Below are positions 1 to 8,050 of a DNA stretch of 64,000 nucleotides, in pieces. The stretch is taken from the NCBI RefSeq assembly GCF_002858745.1, contig NZ_PJRO01000015.1, forward strand, positions 62,001 through 126,000, written 5' to 3'. The position numbers were made by a program, and so were the translations under genes. The notes under the pieces were generated by a model. It saw only the letters and a list, made by a program, of their open reading frames with translations, was not told the origin of the DNA and made no database searches. This DNA comes from Mesorhizobium loti (GTDB lineage Bacteria > Pseudomonadota > Alphaproteobacteria > Rhizobiales > Rhizobiaceae). Each line of letters opens with the position of its first letter. Positions within the stretch are counted from its first letter, which is position 1.

Positions 1-141
1 GGCAAATTTGAGGATGCGGACACGGCGAGAATGCCGCTGAGCGTTGTCGAAGGCGACCGCACGCTCGGACGGGATCTCACCGCGTTTCGGGGCGACAACA
101 ATGTCGTCCTTACCCTCCGGGTCGGTCGTTCGTGCCAACAT
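1..141 (-). CDS. N-terminal fragment, possible LPS-export protein LptC (cut by window edge)
   Basis: On the minus strand an ATG at 141 opens 47 codons that run off the window without a stop. An AAGG-type ribosome site lies a few bases upstream. The visible part is a charged cytoplasmic-looking leader followed by the segment QRHSRRVRILKFA, just before the edge. That basic stretch leading into a hydrophobic start resembles the N-terminus of rhizobial LptC, the periplasmic/inner-membrane LPS-export protein, but no diagnostic domain is visible. The family call is therefore a guess from one motif. The gene is divergent from sppA. Confidence 0.4.
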   Translation of the reverse strand, partial: MLARTTDPEGKDDIVVAPKRGEIPSERAVAFDNAQRHSRRVRILKFA

Positions 142-488
142 GTAAACCTTCTGGTCCTTTTGCCCGCCGAACCCCGCGCCTTATTTGGTGCGGGTTCGCG
201 CCCAAGCAAGCGCATGCGAAGAAAAATCGCAAAATATGACTTAGCCCCGCAGCGCCGAAAAATCGCCAAGGGTTCCATCAAGATTAGCATGGCGCCTTTT
301 TCGCCGCCATGCCTACATTTCGACTATCACGCTGCCCATTATTGCCAGATCGCTAACGAAAAGTTGCGCCGCCCTTCCGGGATGCTTGCTGCGATGATGC
401 CGCATGGCACGGGCGCTCGAAAGCGGTAGCCCTGACTTGGCGGTTGCATTAAAAGCGTCTGCCTGCGTGCCCCGAAAATGAGGCTGAC
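142..488. other. Intergenic region between the divergent edge gene and sppA
   Basis: About 350 bases with no gene I can support. An open frame from 31 to 429 on the plus strand overlaps the minus-strand edge gene and has no family resemblance. A GC-rich inverted repeat (CCCGCGCC, short loop, GGTGCGGG) lies near 173-194. Otherwise I see only likely promoter sequence. Confidence 0.4.
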
Positions 489-1439
489 ATGACCCTGAGA
501 GCCGACGACCTGATCGACCGCCGCCGTTTGCGGCGCAAGCTGACCTTCTGGCGCATTGCTGCCATCGCCGTGCTGCTGATCGGGCTGGCCGCGCTATCTG
601 CCTGGTTTTTTCGCGGCGGCGAGGGCAGCGGCGTCGATCACATTGCCAAGATCAAAATCGAAGGCACAATCACCCAGGACGATGAATTGATCCGCCGCAT
701 CGAGGCGGTGCGCAAGGCGCCGCATGTCAAAGGCGTGATCCTGCTCGTCAATTCACCGGGCGGCACCACAGTAGGTGGCGAAACCATTTACGAGGCCGTG
801 CGCAAGCTTGCCGCCGAAAAACCGGTCGTGACCGAAGTCGGCACGCTGGCCGCATCCGCAGGCTACATGATCGCCAGCGCTTCGGATTATATCGTCGCGC
901 ACCAGACCTCGATTGTCGGCTCGATCGGCGTGCTGATCCAGTATCCCGATGTGACCGGTTTGATGGACAAGATCGGCGTCAAGCTTGAGGAAGTGAAATC
1001 CTCGCCACTCAAGGCATCGCCATCGCCGTTCGCGCCGACCACCGAAGAAGCACGCGCCATGGTGCGCAAGCTGATCATGGACAGCTATGACTGGTTCGTC
1101 GACATCGTCGCCGAGCGCCGCAAGCTGCCGCGACCGCAGGCGCTGGCGCTTGCCGACGGCTCGATCTTCACCGGCCGTCAGGCTGTCGCCAACAAGCTGA
1201 TCGATGCACTTGGCGGCGAAGAACAGGCCGTGAAGTGGCTCGGCACCAAAGGTGTCGACGAAAAACTGAAGGTCGTGGAATGGAAGAGCACCGAACGCAG
1301 CAGCTTCTTCCTTCCCAACGCGATGGTGCGCCAGATCGGCCGCGCGCTTGGCCTGCCGGTGGAGAGCGAAGAGGTACTGCGCGAGATCGGCGCCGACCGC
1401 TTGTTCCTTGACGGTCTCGTTTCGGTCTGGCACCCTTGA
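489..1439 (+). CDS. sppA: Signal peptide peptidase SppA (short form)
   Basis: Membrane-anchored S49 serine peptidase that degrades cleaved signal peptides at the inner membrane. At 316 residues it is the short, single-domain form. One N-terminal membrane helix spans roughly residues 20-42 after a basic leader. The family core follows: LLVNSPGG near 85-92, AASAGYMIA with probable nucleophile Ser123, and SPLKAS with probable general base Lys175 of the Ser/Lys dyad. The ATG at 489 places the basic residues before the helix, as expected. It is followed by ihfB on the same strand 81 bases downstream, a common rhizobial order. Confidence 0.93.
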   Translation: MTLRADDLIDRRRLRRKLTFWRIAAIAVLLIGLAALSAWFFRGGEGSGVDHIAKIKIEGTITQDDELIRRIEAVRKAPHVKGVILLVNSPGGTTVGGETIYEAVRKLAAEKPVVTEVGTLAASAGYMIASASDYIVAHQTSIVGSIGVLIQYPDVTGLMDKIGVKLEEVKSSPLKASPSPFAPTTEEARAMVRKLIMDSYDWFVDIVAERRKLPRPQALALADGSIFTGRQAVANKLIDALGGEEQAVKWLGTKGVDEKLKVVEWKSTERSSFFLPNAMVRQIGRALGLPVESEEVLREIGADRLFLDGLVSVWHP

Positions 1440-1520
1440 TCTGGCGTGGGGCATAAGTCAAAAAGCGAATAAAATCATCCGCATAAAATTGGCCGCCGCG
1501 CCTTTACGGGGACCGTCCGC

Positions 1521-1805
1521 ATGATCAAGTCCGAACTCGTCCAAATCATCGCCACCCGCAACCCGCATCTGTTCCTGCGCGATGTCGAAAACATCGTCGG
1601 CGCGGTCTTCGACGAAATCACCGATGCGCTCGCAGATGGCAACCGCGTGGAGCTTCGTGGCTTCGGCGCTTTCTCGGTCAAGAACCGTCCTGCCCGCACC
1701 GGCCGCAACCCGCGTACGGGCGAATCGGTCGAGGTCGAGGAAAAGTGGGTGCCGTTCTTCAAGACCGGCAAGGAATTGCGCGAAAGGCTGAACGGTGACA
1801 AATAA
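1521..1805 (+). CDS. ihfB: Integration host factor subunit beta
   Basis: Nucleoid protein that pairs with IHF-alpha and bends DNA at specific sites. The length, 94 residues, is typical. The hallmark arm GRNPRTGE (residues 61-68) holds the intercalating Pro64, preceded by RGFGAFSVKNRPART. The ATG at 1521 has a GGGGA element ten or so bases upstream. It lies between sppA and the LapA-domain gene on the same strand. Confidence 0.95.
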   Translation: MIKSELVQIIATRNPHLFLRDVENIVGAVFDEITDALADGNRVELRGFGAFSVKNRPARTGRNPRTGESVEVEEKWVPFFKTGKELRERLNGDK

Positions 1806-1882
1806 GGCGATTTGAAATCGCCTGAGCCGCCAAGCTGGCCTCCAGGCGGATGGCCGCAACCAGCCTTCCGACCGGAGATGCC

Positions 1883-2215
1883 ATGTTCAATCGCTTCGCT
1901 GTCATCGTCATCTTCGTTCCGCTGGCCATCGTGCTGATCACGCTGGCTGTGGCGAACCGCGAACTGGTTGCCTTCACGCTTGACCCGTTCAATCCCGGCA
2001 ATCCAGCACTGACGCTCACCTTGCCGCTGTTCGTCATGCTGTTCCTGGCGTTGGCCGTAGGCATCCTCGTCGGCTCCTTTGCCACCTGGATGCGCCAGGG
2101 CCGCTACCGCAAGCTTGCGCGCCAGCGCGGGGTCGAAGCAGAGAGCCTGCGTCAGGCCATCGCGCGCACGCCTTCCACCGGGCAGGGCCCGAGCCTGCCC
2201 AAGCCAACCACCTGA
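1883..2215 (+). CDS. LapA-domain membrane protein
   Basis: Small inner-membrane protein of 110 residues with two predicted membrane helices (about 5-24 and 43-65) separated by a short polar loop, then a basic cytoplasmic tail. This is the architecture of the lipopolysaccharide assembly protein A (LapA) domain family, in which the E. coli member acts with LapB to control LpxC turnover; that role is only inferred here. I chose the ATG at 1883 because a GGAG lies six bases upstream. An in-frame start 33 bases earlier has no such site. It follows ihfB closely. Confidence 0.75.
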   Translation: MFNRFAVIVIFVPLAIVLITLAVANRELVAFTLDPFNPGNPALTLTLPLFVMLFLALAVGILVGSFATWMRQGRYRKLARQRGVEAESLRQAIARTPSTGQGPSLPKPTT

Positions 2216-2228
2216 CCAGCGCTTCATT

Positions 2229-2320
2229 TGAGCGCCTCGCGTCCATCCGGACGCGCAAAGGACGCTCTAACACTTTGAACCCACGCATCGTGCTCTCCGA
2301 AAATCGGTTCCGATTTTCGG
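2229..2320 (+). repeat. Composite intergenic palindrome, family B copy 1
   Basis: A block of about 92 bases with two dyads: an outer pair GGACGCG/CGCGTCC flanked by GGACGCTCTAA, then the perfect hairpin CCGAAAATCGG-TT-CCGATTTTCGG at 2297-2320. The reverse complement of the same composite block, diverged in places, is found at 33883-33973. Confidence 0.7.
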
Positions 2321-2348
2321 GACCGACGTATTGAACGGAGATTATCCC

Positions 2349-3314
2349 ATGCTGACCATCTCAGCCGCCGAGGTCGATCACGCGCTGACTTTTTCGGGCC
2401 TGGTCGAGACGCTGCGTACCGCTTTCCACGACGGTGCCGTACAACCGGTGCGCCACCATCACACGGTCGAGCGGCCTGACGGCGCTGCATCAACGCTCCT
2501 CTTGATGCCGGCCTGGACCGATCTCAACGCCGCCGGCACCTCGAAGGATGGCCATATCGGTGTCAAGATCGTCACCGTGTCGCCCGACAATAATGCCATC
2601 GCCAAGCCTGCCGTGATGGGACTCTACCTGCTTCTGGACGGCAAGACCGGTGAGCCGGAGGCATTGATCGACGGCCAACGCCTGACACAATGGCGTACCG
2701 CCTGCGCTTCAGCGCTCGCCGCCTCTTATCTTGCGCGCGAGGACGCGTCGCGGCTGCTGATCATCGGTGCCGGCGCGCTGTCACCATTCCTGGCTAAGGC
2801 GCATTCCGCGGTTCGGCCGATTACGGCGATCCGCATCTGGAACCGCACGCTGGCCAATGCCGAAAAGGTCGCGGCCGCTCTGCGCGCAGAAGGTTTGCCG
2901 GCAGAAGCAGCTGCGGATCTCGACGCCGAACTCGCGGAGGCCGACATCGTCTCCTCTGCCACCATTTCCAACGAACCGCTGGTGAAAGGCGCCCGGGTCA
3001 AGCCGGGAGCTCATATCGACCTGGTTGGTGGATTCACACCGACGATGCGCGAGGCCGACGATGCGGCCATCACCCGCGCCCGTGTCTATGTCGACACCCG
3101 CGCCGGCGCCACCAAGGAAGCGGGCGACATCGTCCAGCCGCTCGCCTCCGGTGTGCTCAAGCCCGATGCCATCATCGCGGACCTGCACGAGCTGGCGCGT
3201 GGCCACAAGAAGGGGCGCGAAAGCGCGCAGGAAGTCACCCTGTTCAAGTCGGTTGGCGCGGCACTCGAGGACCTTGCAGCCGGCATTGCCGTGTACAAAG
3301 CCTTGAAGTCCTGA
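2349..3314 (+). CDS. Ornithine cyclodeaminase / mu-crystallin family protein
   Basis: NAD(P)-dependent enzyme of 321 residues in the ornithine cyclodeaminase/mu-crystallin superfamily, which includes ornithine cyclodeaminase, alanine dehydrogenase and delta1-pyrroline-2-carboxylate reductase. The N-terminal half carries the conserved KIVTVSPDN and LTQWRTACASALAA segments, followed by the Rossmann motif LLIIGAGALSPF. The C-terminal VGGFTPTMREADDAA and YVDTRAGATKEAGDIVQPL segments are family-like. The exact substrate cannot be read from sequence. The ATG at 2349 has a GGAG eight bases upstream; a TTG at 2331 is less likely. A palindromic repeat sits directly in front of it. Confidence 0.85.
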   Translation: MLTISAAEVDHALTFSGLVETLRTAFHDGAVQPVRHHHTVERPDGAASTLLLMPAWTDLNAAGTSKDGHIGVKIVTVSPDNNAIAKPAVMGLYLLLDGKTGEPEALIDGQRLTQWRTACASALAASYLAREDASRLLIIGAGALSPFLAKAHSAVRPITAIRIWNRTLANAEKVAAALRAEGLPAEAAADLDAELAEADIVSSATISNEPLVKGARVKPGAHIDLVGGFTPTMREADDAAITRARVYVDTRAGATKEAGDIVQPLASGVLKPDAIIADLHELARGHKKGRESAQEVTLFKSVGAALEDLAAGIAVYKALKS

Positions 3315-3409
3315 CCCACGATCACGCTTCGGTTATCGCCCTCGTTTTCGGGAAACCGGTTGTGGAGCTGCGCGTTTGTTGCCGGCAGCAACAGCCAAGG
3401 ACCGAAGCC

Positions 3410-3655
3410 ATGAACGAAGGCTGGTTTTCGAAAGTCGTGCCGGTAGCAACCGGCATACTGGGTGACATCCGTCACATTTCCAATGCAAGACAGGCGATCG
3501 ACCTGCTCACCAATCACTGGCCGGATGCAGGCACGCGCAAACATCTCGATGCCAAGCGTGCCTCCCAGGCCGTCATCAACGGAAGCGCCTCTGGTGACAC
3601 CGCAAGGGAGGCCTTCGTCGAGGCCGCCCGCGAGGCCCGTATCCTGGTCGAGTGA
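3410..3655 (+). CDS. DUF982 domain protein
   Basis: Small protein of 81 residues matching the rhizobial DUF982 pattern: a short strand region (WFSKVVPV), a helix with RQAIDLLTNHWP, and the ending AREAFVEAAREARILVE. The function of the family is unknown; rhizobial genomes often carry several paralogues. AAGGA lies eight bases before the ATG at 3410, which sets the start. A second DUF982 protein is at 33991-34296. It is convergent with the EVE-domain gene. Confidence 0.8.
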   Translation: MNEGWFSKVVPVATGILGDIRHISNARQAIDLLTNHWPDAGTRKHLDAKRASQAVINGSASGDTAREAFVEAAREARILVE

Positions 3656-3681
3656 TCGATCGGTTCGGTTGTATCTCCTGT

Positions 3682-4122
3682 TCAGGCAGCGCTCCGACCG
3701 TTGATCGCGACCCTCATCGCCTCGGCGATCAACGCGAAGTCATGGTCGCTGAGCTCGATCAGCCCAAACCGCAGCTGATAGCCCCAATTGGACTTCCCAG
3801 TGGTCAACTCCAGATGGTCGAGCAGTGGCGCGATCGGTGTCTCGTGACCCGCTGCCCAGGCCACATCGCGGCGGAACGGCTGGAAGCCGTCCCCCATGTA
3901 ACCTTGATAAGGCTCGCCGGGGCGTACCCGGCCGATCGCGGTGAAAGAGCGCAGGCCGTCCTTTTCACCGAGAACCGTGCTCGGTGAATAATAGACGACA
4001 CCGTCGCCCGGCTCGATACGACGCAGAGGGGCGGCCTTGCCGTGGTTCACCTGCATGAAACCTTCCCCTCGGCCGCGCCGGACATGCGCGGCCGAAGCCA
4101 CCGCGAGCCAATACCGCGTCAT
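3682..4122 (-). CDS. EVE domain protein
   Basis: Protein of 146 residues beginning MTRYWLAVASAAHV and containing GDGVVYYSPSTV and FTAIGRVRPGEPYQGYMG, the typical layout of EVE (PUA-like) domains, which bind modified nucleobases in DNA or RNA in characterised members. Its start overlaps the stop of the upstream VOC gene by four bases (ATGA), so the two are translationally coupled. With the WYL regulator upstream they form a three-gene unit. Which modified base or RNA it binds cannot be told. Confidence 0.85.
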   Translation of the reverse strand: MTRYWLAVASAAHVRRGRGEGFMQVNHGKAAPLRRIEPGDGVVYYSPSTVLGEKDGLRSFTAIGRVRPGEPYQGYMGDGFQPFRRDVAWAAGHETPIAPLLDHLELTTGKSNWGYQLRFGLIELSDHDFALIAEAMRVAINGRSAA

Positions 4123-4499
4123 GACTGGGCCGCGTCATTCAACCAATAGACGCGCAGCCTGTGATTGTCGGGATCGAGCGCCACGAAAGTTCGACCGAAA
4201 TCCAAATCGGTCGGCGTCTGCAGGATAGAGAGGCCGCGACTTGCCCAATCTACATGTTTTGCATCGACCGCTTCAGGCGTTTCGAGCTGGAAAACGATCT
4301 CGGAGCCACCGCCGGTAGACTCCACCGCCGGTAGAGCAGTGTGACGCGACCAGAGGCCAAGCTTGAACCCATTGTCCAGCACGAACAGCACGAAGGTTGG
4401 CGAGGATTCGACCGGCTCGCGGTCGAAAAGTGCCCGATAAAAAGTTCCGCTCACCTGCGGTTGCTCAGCATAGAGAATGACGAAGTTGGGGCTTTGCAT
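4119..4499 (-). CDS. VOC family (glyoxalase/bleomycin-resistance-like) protein
   Basis: A 126-residue vicinal-oxygen-chelate fold protein. MQSPNFVILYAEQPQVSGTF is a typical first beta-alpha unit, and FVALDPDNHRLRVYWL is the usual final strand with the metal-ligand or pseudo-ligand region. Members are dioxygenases, isomerases or binding proteins; the reaction is unknown here. It is the middle gene of WYL regulator-VOC-EVE and overlaps the EVE start by four bases. VOC genes beside YafY-type WYL regulators are common, which supports local regulation. Confidence 0.85.
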   Translation of the reverse strand: MQSPNFVILYAEQPQVSGTFYRALFDREPVESSPTFVLFVLDNGFKLGLWSRHTALPAVESTGGGSEIVFQLETPEAVDAKHVDWASRGLSILQTPTDLDFGRTFVALDPDNHRLRVYWLNDAAQS

Positions 4500-4565
4500 G
4501 GTTGCTCTCCATATTGCGATGGAGAGATCATAGCCGAGACCACTGTCAGATTCTGGCAGCAGCCA

Positions 4566-5255
4566 TCACCGCTGCGGTGCATCCTCCAACGTCGCGCGCC
4601 ACTGTTTGAGCAATGCCTGCCGCCGTCGGGGATACCGCATTTCGGTCGTGTCCAGCCTTGCGATGCGATCGGTGCGGAAATGCCGGAAATCCTGCCTCAT
4701 CTCGCACCAGGCCACCATCACCCGCACCTTGTCGAAAAAGCCAAGTGCAAAGGGCCACACGATGCGCTCGCTGCCGGCGCCGCCGGCATCGCTGTAGGTG
4801 ATGGCAAGTTTCTGCTCGTCGCGGATCGCCTGGCGCACGACGGCCAGATCGATGCCCTCGCTGGCTTCGGTGCGTGGACCGACCAGAAGCGTTGACGCAT
4901 CGAGATCCTCGCGCAGATCGTCCGGTAGCACGGCGGCGATTTTGGCCAGCGCGTCAGCGGCCGCCTTCGACAGCCGGTTGTCGGGTTGCTTGGCCACCCA
5001 GCGCGAGCCAAGCACAATCGCCTCGATCTCCTCGTCGGTGAACATCAGCGGCGGCAGCATGAAGCCGGGTTTCAGCACATAACCCAGCCCTGCCTCGCCT
5101 TCGATCGGCGCGCCTTGCCCCTGCAGCGTGGCAATGTCGCGGTAGAGCGTACGGATCGACACGCCGAGTTCGCCCGCCAAAGTGCGGCCGCTGACCGGCA
5201 GGCGATGGCGACGCAAGGTCTGGATGAGATCGAGCAGGCGTTCGGAGCGCGACAT
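4566..5255 (-). CDS. YafY-type transcriptional regulator (HTH + WYL domain)
   Basis: A DeoR-like winged helix (about 1-60; MSRSERLLDLIQTLRRHRLP then GVSIRTLYRDIATLQGQG) is followed by a WYL ligand-binding domain ending with HFRTDRIARLDTTEMRYP. The length is 229 residues from the ATG at 5255, a better start than an upstream ATG at 5336 that adds an unconserved leader. WYL proteins sense nucleic-acid-derived or other small ligands in studied cases. It lies 66 bases upstream of the VOC gene on the same strand and probably controls VOC and EVE. Confidence 0.88.
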   Translation of the reverse strand: MSRSERLLDLIQTLRRHRLPVSGRTLAGELGVSIRTLYRDIATLQGQGAPIEGEAGLGYVLKPGFMLPPLMFTDEEIEAIVLGSRWVAKQPDNRLSKAAADALAKIAAVLPDDLREDLDASTLLVGPRTEASEGIDLAVVRQAIRDEQKLAITYSDAGGAGSERIVWPFALGFFDKVRVMVAWCEMRQDFRHFRTDRIARLDTTEMRYPRRRQALLKQWRATLEDAPQR

Positions 5256-5391
5256 GGGATACTTATATAGCGCGAGCCTTTTCCATGCCTTGAATTTGTC
5301 AGCATTGCCGCTGCAATTTGCCTCGCCGGCCTTCATGTTGCGCGGTTGAAGCCCCTATGCCAAAAGCAGCACGAAACGCGGAGCGTCCTTC

Positions 5392-6555
5392 TTGAAATTC
5401 ACGCGCGACAAACGCCGGGACAAAACAGGCCGCAGAGATGGCAGCGCGCAGTCGCCGCGCGCGCAGGCGGGAGGACGCGACAGCCGTCTTGAGCGCAAGA
5501 CCGAGCATCGCCAGGAACACAAGCCGGTACCCCGGCACGAGCCAAAAAACGAGCGTCAGGAAAACCGCGCCCCTCGGCCGACCGAACAAAGAAGCGAAGC
5601 GCACCCCGAGCCCAAGAGCGAAACCACGCAGCGCGTGCTGACGCGCCGCGAAGGCGTGCTGCCGGCTGAAAAGCTGCCATTGATTCTCGAAGTGGCGCCC
5701 AATGCAGACTATGCGCTGCTGGACAGCGGCAACGGTCAGAAGCTGGAACAATACGGCCCTTACCGCATCGTGCGCCCGGAAGGCCAGGCGATCTGGCAGC
5801 CGGCACTGCCGGCCAGGGACTGGGACCGCGTCGACGCCATTTTCACAGGCGACACCGACGAGGAAGGAATGGGCCGCTGGCGGTTCCCACGCCAGCCGCT
5901 TGGCGAGACCTGGCCGATGAAACATGACGGCATCGACTATCTCGGCCGCTTCACGTCCTTCCGCCATGTCGGCGTCTTTCCGGAACAGGCCTCGCACTGG
6001 GACCACATGGCCCACCTGATCGAGAACACCAGACGACCGGTCAAGGTGCTGAACCTGTTCGGCTACACGGGCCTCGCTTCGCTGGTGGCGGCGCGCGCAG
6101 GCGCCGAGGTCACCCATGTCGATGCTTCCAAGAAAGCCATTGGCTGGGCGCGCGAGAACCAGGAAATGGCCGGCCTGGGTAACAAGCCGATCCGCTGGAT
6201 CGTCGAGGACGCGATGAAGTTCGCCGAGCGCGAGGAGCGCCGCGGCAGCCGCTACGACATCATCCTCTTCGATCCACCCGCGTATGGCCGCGGGCCGAAG
6301 GGCGAAGTCTGGCAGCTGTTCGAAAATCTGCCGGCGCTCACCGACATCTGCCGCTCGATCCTGACGCCGAAGCCACTGGCTGTGGTTTTGACGGCCTATT
6401 CGATCCGCTCCTCTTTCTTCGCCACCCATGCCCTGATGCGCGATACCTTTGCTGGCATGGGCGGACGTGTGGAGTCGGGCGAACTGATCATCCGCGAGCA
6501 GTCGGCCGGACGGGCGCTTTCCACCTCCCTCTTTTCGCGCTGGGTCTCCGCATGA
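5392..6555 (+). CDS. Class I SAM-dependent rRNA methyltransferase (RlmI-like)
   Basis: 387 residues. The first 75 or so form a highly charged, Lys/Arg/Glu-rich, probably disordered leader of the kind that binds RNA. A substrate-binding region follows, then a Rossmann methyltransferase domain with NLFGYTG (221-227), acidic DASKKAI (244-250) and the catalytic-type DIILFDPPAYG (289-299). This resembles the RlmI/RlmK family of 23S rRNA methyltransferases; the target base is not determined. The start appears to be TTG at 5392, with GGAG eight bases upstream. A 12-codon frame (ATG 5357) ends in a TGA overlapping that TTG. The stop codon lies inside a palindromic repeat. Confidence 0.85.
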   Translation: MKFTRDKRRDKTGRRDGSAQSPRAQAGGRDSRLERKTEHRQEHKPVPRHEPKNERQENRAPRPTEQRSEAHPEPKSETTQRVLTRREGVLPAEKLPLILEVAPNADYALLDSGNGQKLEQYGPYRIVRPEGQAIWQPALPARDWDRVDAIFTGDTDEEGMGRWRFPRQPLGETWPMKHDGIDYLGRFTSFRHVGVFPEQASHWDHMAHLIENTRRPVKVLNLFGYTGLASLVAARAGAEVTHVDASKKAIGWARENQEMAGLGNKPIRWIVEDAMKFAEREERRGSRYDIILFDPPAYGRGPKGEVWQLFENLPALTDICRSILTPKPLAVVLTAYSIRSSFFATHALMRDTFAGMGGRVESGELIIREQSAGRALSTSLFSRWVSA

Positions 6556-6594
6556 TCCGGAAAAGTGGAAGCCGGTTTTCGGACGGGATCATGC
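6550..6594. repeat. 45-bp palindromic repeat overlapping a stop codon
   Basis: Inverted arms GCATGATCC and GGATCATGC enclose a second weaker dyad containing GGAAAAGTGGAAGCCGGTTTTC. Similar palindromes are widespread between genes in mesorhizobia. The TGA of the preceding methyltransferase (6553-6555) lies in the left arm. Confidence 0.75.
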
Positions 6595-6613
6595 GGAAAC
6601 AAAAGAGCCGAAA

Positions 6614-7465
6614 ATGACGGAATATGAGAACCGCCGCGCCGTAGGCCAGGTCAAGGAAGTCACCAGCCTGGCCAACCCGCTGGTGAAAGACATCAAGGCG
6701 CTGGCGCTGAAGAAATTCCGTGATAGCCAGAATGCCTTCCTGGCCGAAGGCCTGAAGCTGATCATCGACGCGCTCGACCTCGGCTGGCAGATCAGGACCT
6801 TGGTTTTCGCCAAAGCCGGGCGCGGCAATCAGGCCGTCGAAAAAGTCGCCGCCCGTACCGTGGCTTCAGGCGGCACTGTGCTGGAGGTCTCGGAAAAAGT
6901 GCTGTCGGCCATCACCCGCCGAGACAATCCGCAGATGGTGGTGGGTGTCTTCTCGCAGAAATACATCACTCTGAAGGACATCCGCCCGAAGAATGGCGAT
7001 GTCTGGGTGGCGCTCGACCGCGTGCGCGATCCCGGTAACCTCGGCACAGTTCTGCGCACCGTCGATGCTGTCGGCGCCAAGGGCGTCATCCTGATCGGCG
7101 ACACCACCGACCCGTTCTCGCTGGAAACCGTGCGCGCCACCATGGGTTCGGTCTTTGCCGTGCCTGTCGCCAGGACAACAGCGGACGCCTTTCTTTCCTG
7201 GCGCAAGGGTTTTCAAGGCCTGGTGGCCGGGACGCATCTCAAAGGTGCCGTCGACTACCGTTCGGTCGATTTTTCGAACAGGCCGGTGCTGCTCCTGATG
7301 GGCAATGAACAGCAGGGCCTTCCGGACGACCTTGCTGCCAGTTGCGATAGACTGCTGCGTATTCCGCAAGCCGGACGCGCGGACTCGCTGAACCTGGCGG
7401 TCGCGACTGGCGTCATGCTGTTCGAAATTCGCCGCGGCGCGCTCACGCTGGAGGACCGATCCTGA
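6614..7465 (+). CDS. TrmH/SpoU family RNA 2'-O-methyltransferase
   Basis: 283 residues. The N-terminal substrate-binding subdomain (SLANPLVKDIKAL... AFLAEGLKLI) is followed by a SpoU knot-fold domain with all three motifs: VRDPGNLGTVLRT (137-149), MGNEQQGL (229-236) and ADSLNLAVATG (256-266). It transfers a methyl group from SAM to a ribose 2'-OH on rRNA or tRNA; the target is unknown. Its stop codon overlaps the probable CTG start of lspA, so the two are translationally coupled. Confidence 0.92.
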   Translation: MTEYENRRAVGQVKEVTSLANPLVKDIKALALKKFRDSQNAFLAEGLKLIIDALDLGWQIRTLVFAKAGRGNQAVEKVAARTVASGGTVLEVSEKVLSAITRRDNPQMVVGVFSQKYITLKDIRPKNGDVWVALDRVRDPGNLGTVLRTVDAVGAKGVILIGDTTDPFSLETVRATMGSVFAVPVARTTADAFLSWRKGFQGLVAGTHLKGAVDYRSVDFSNRPVLLLMGNEQQGLPDDLAASCDRLLRIPQAGRADSLNLAVATGVMLFEIRRGALTLEDRS

Positions 7466-7935
7466 AATCGCTGACGCCTTATGCCCTGCTGACCATCGTT
7501 GCCATCACGCTCGATCAGTGGATCAAGCAGTTGGTCGAAACCGGCCTGCCCCTCCAGGAAAAGATCGATCTCCTGCCGTTCCTGGCGCTTTTCCGCACCT
7601 ACAACACCGGCATCGCCTTCTCGATGTTTTCGTCCTTGAGCGACACCGGCCTGATTGCCGTTGCCGCGGTGGTCGTTGTCTTCGTGCTTTATCTGGCGCT
7701 GAAAACTCCACCCAACCAGGTGCTGGCACGCATCGGCTTTGCGCTGATCGTCGGCGGCGCGCTGGGCAATGTCATCGACCGCACCGTCTACGGGCATGTC
7801 ATCGACTACATCCTGTTCCACACGCCGGTCTGGTCATTCGCCATCTTCAACCTGGCCGATATCTTCATTTCGGTCGGTGCTGCCGCCGTCGTGCTCGACG
7901 AATTCCTCTCCTGGCGGCGGCAACCGCGACCTTAG
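7462..7935 (+). CDS. lspA: Lipoprotein signal peptidase II
   Basis: Inner-membrane aspartic peptidase that cleaves prolipoprotein signal peptides after diacylglyceryl transfer. Four membrane segments are visible, with the catalytic pair Asp106 (NVIDR) and Asp133 (FNLAD) numbered from the start chosen here. The start is unusual. The first helix, with its LDQWIKQLV motif, is only included if translation begins at CTG 7462, which overlaps the trmH-like stop as CTGA and has a strong GGAGG site seven bases upstream. The next candidate, TTG 7531, would delete the whole first helix. This gives 157 residues, normal for LspA. Confidence 0.9.
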   Translation: MKSLTPYALLTIVAITLDQWIKQLVETGLPLQEKIDLLPFLALFRTYNTGIAFSMFSSLSDTGLIAVAAVVVVFVLYLALKTPPNQVLARIGFALIVGGALGNVIDRTVYGHVIDYILFHTPVWSFAIFNLADIFISVGAAAVVLDEFLSWRRQPRP

Positions 7936-7983
7936 AGCGATTTCAGCAAAAGTGCGCAGCGGTTTTGCGTCCGGAAACGCTCC
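7934..7983. repeat. Family A palindrome, short copy
   Basis: Truncated copy of the family A element: GAGCGATTTCAGC, AAAAGTGCGCAGCGG, CCGGAAACGCTCC. It begins on the lspA stop codon (TAG, 7933-7935). Confidence 0.65.
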
Positions 7984-8050
7984 AAGATGATTGACCGCAG
8001 TTGTTTTCGAACTAGCCTGACCTCCTCATCCAAAGATCGGGGAGCAGACC

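Noticed and set aside
31..429. 132-codon open frame on the plus strand near the window start
   Set aside because: It overlaps the minus-strand edge gene, lacks a ribosome site, has no family resemblance and is rich in Arg and Pro in the manner of a shadow frame.
5299..6429. 376-codon frame opposite the rRNA methyltransferase gene
   Set aside because: Antisense shadow: the sense frame carries all methyltransferase motifs.
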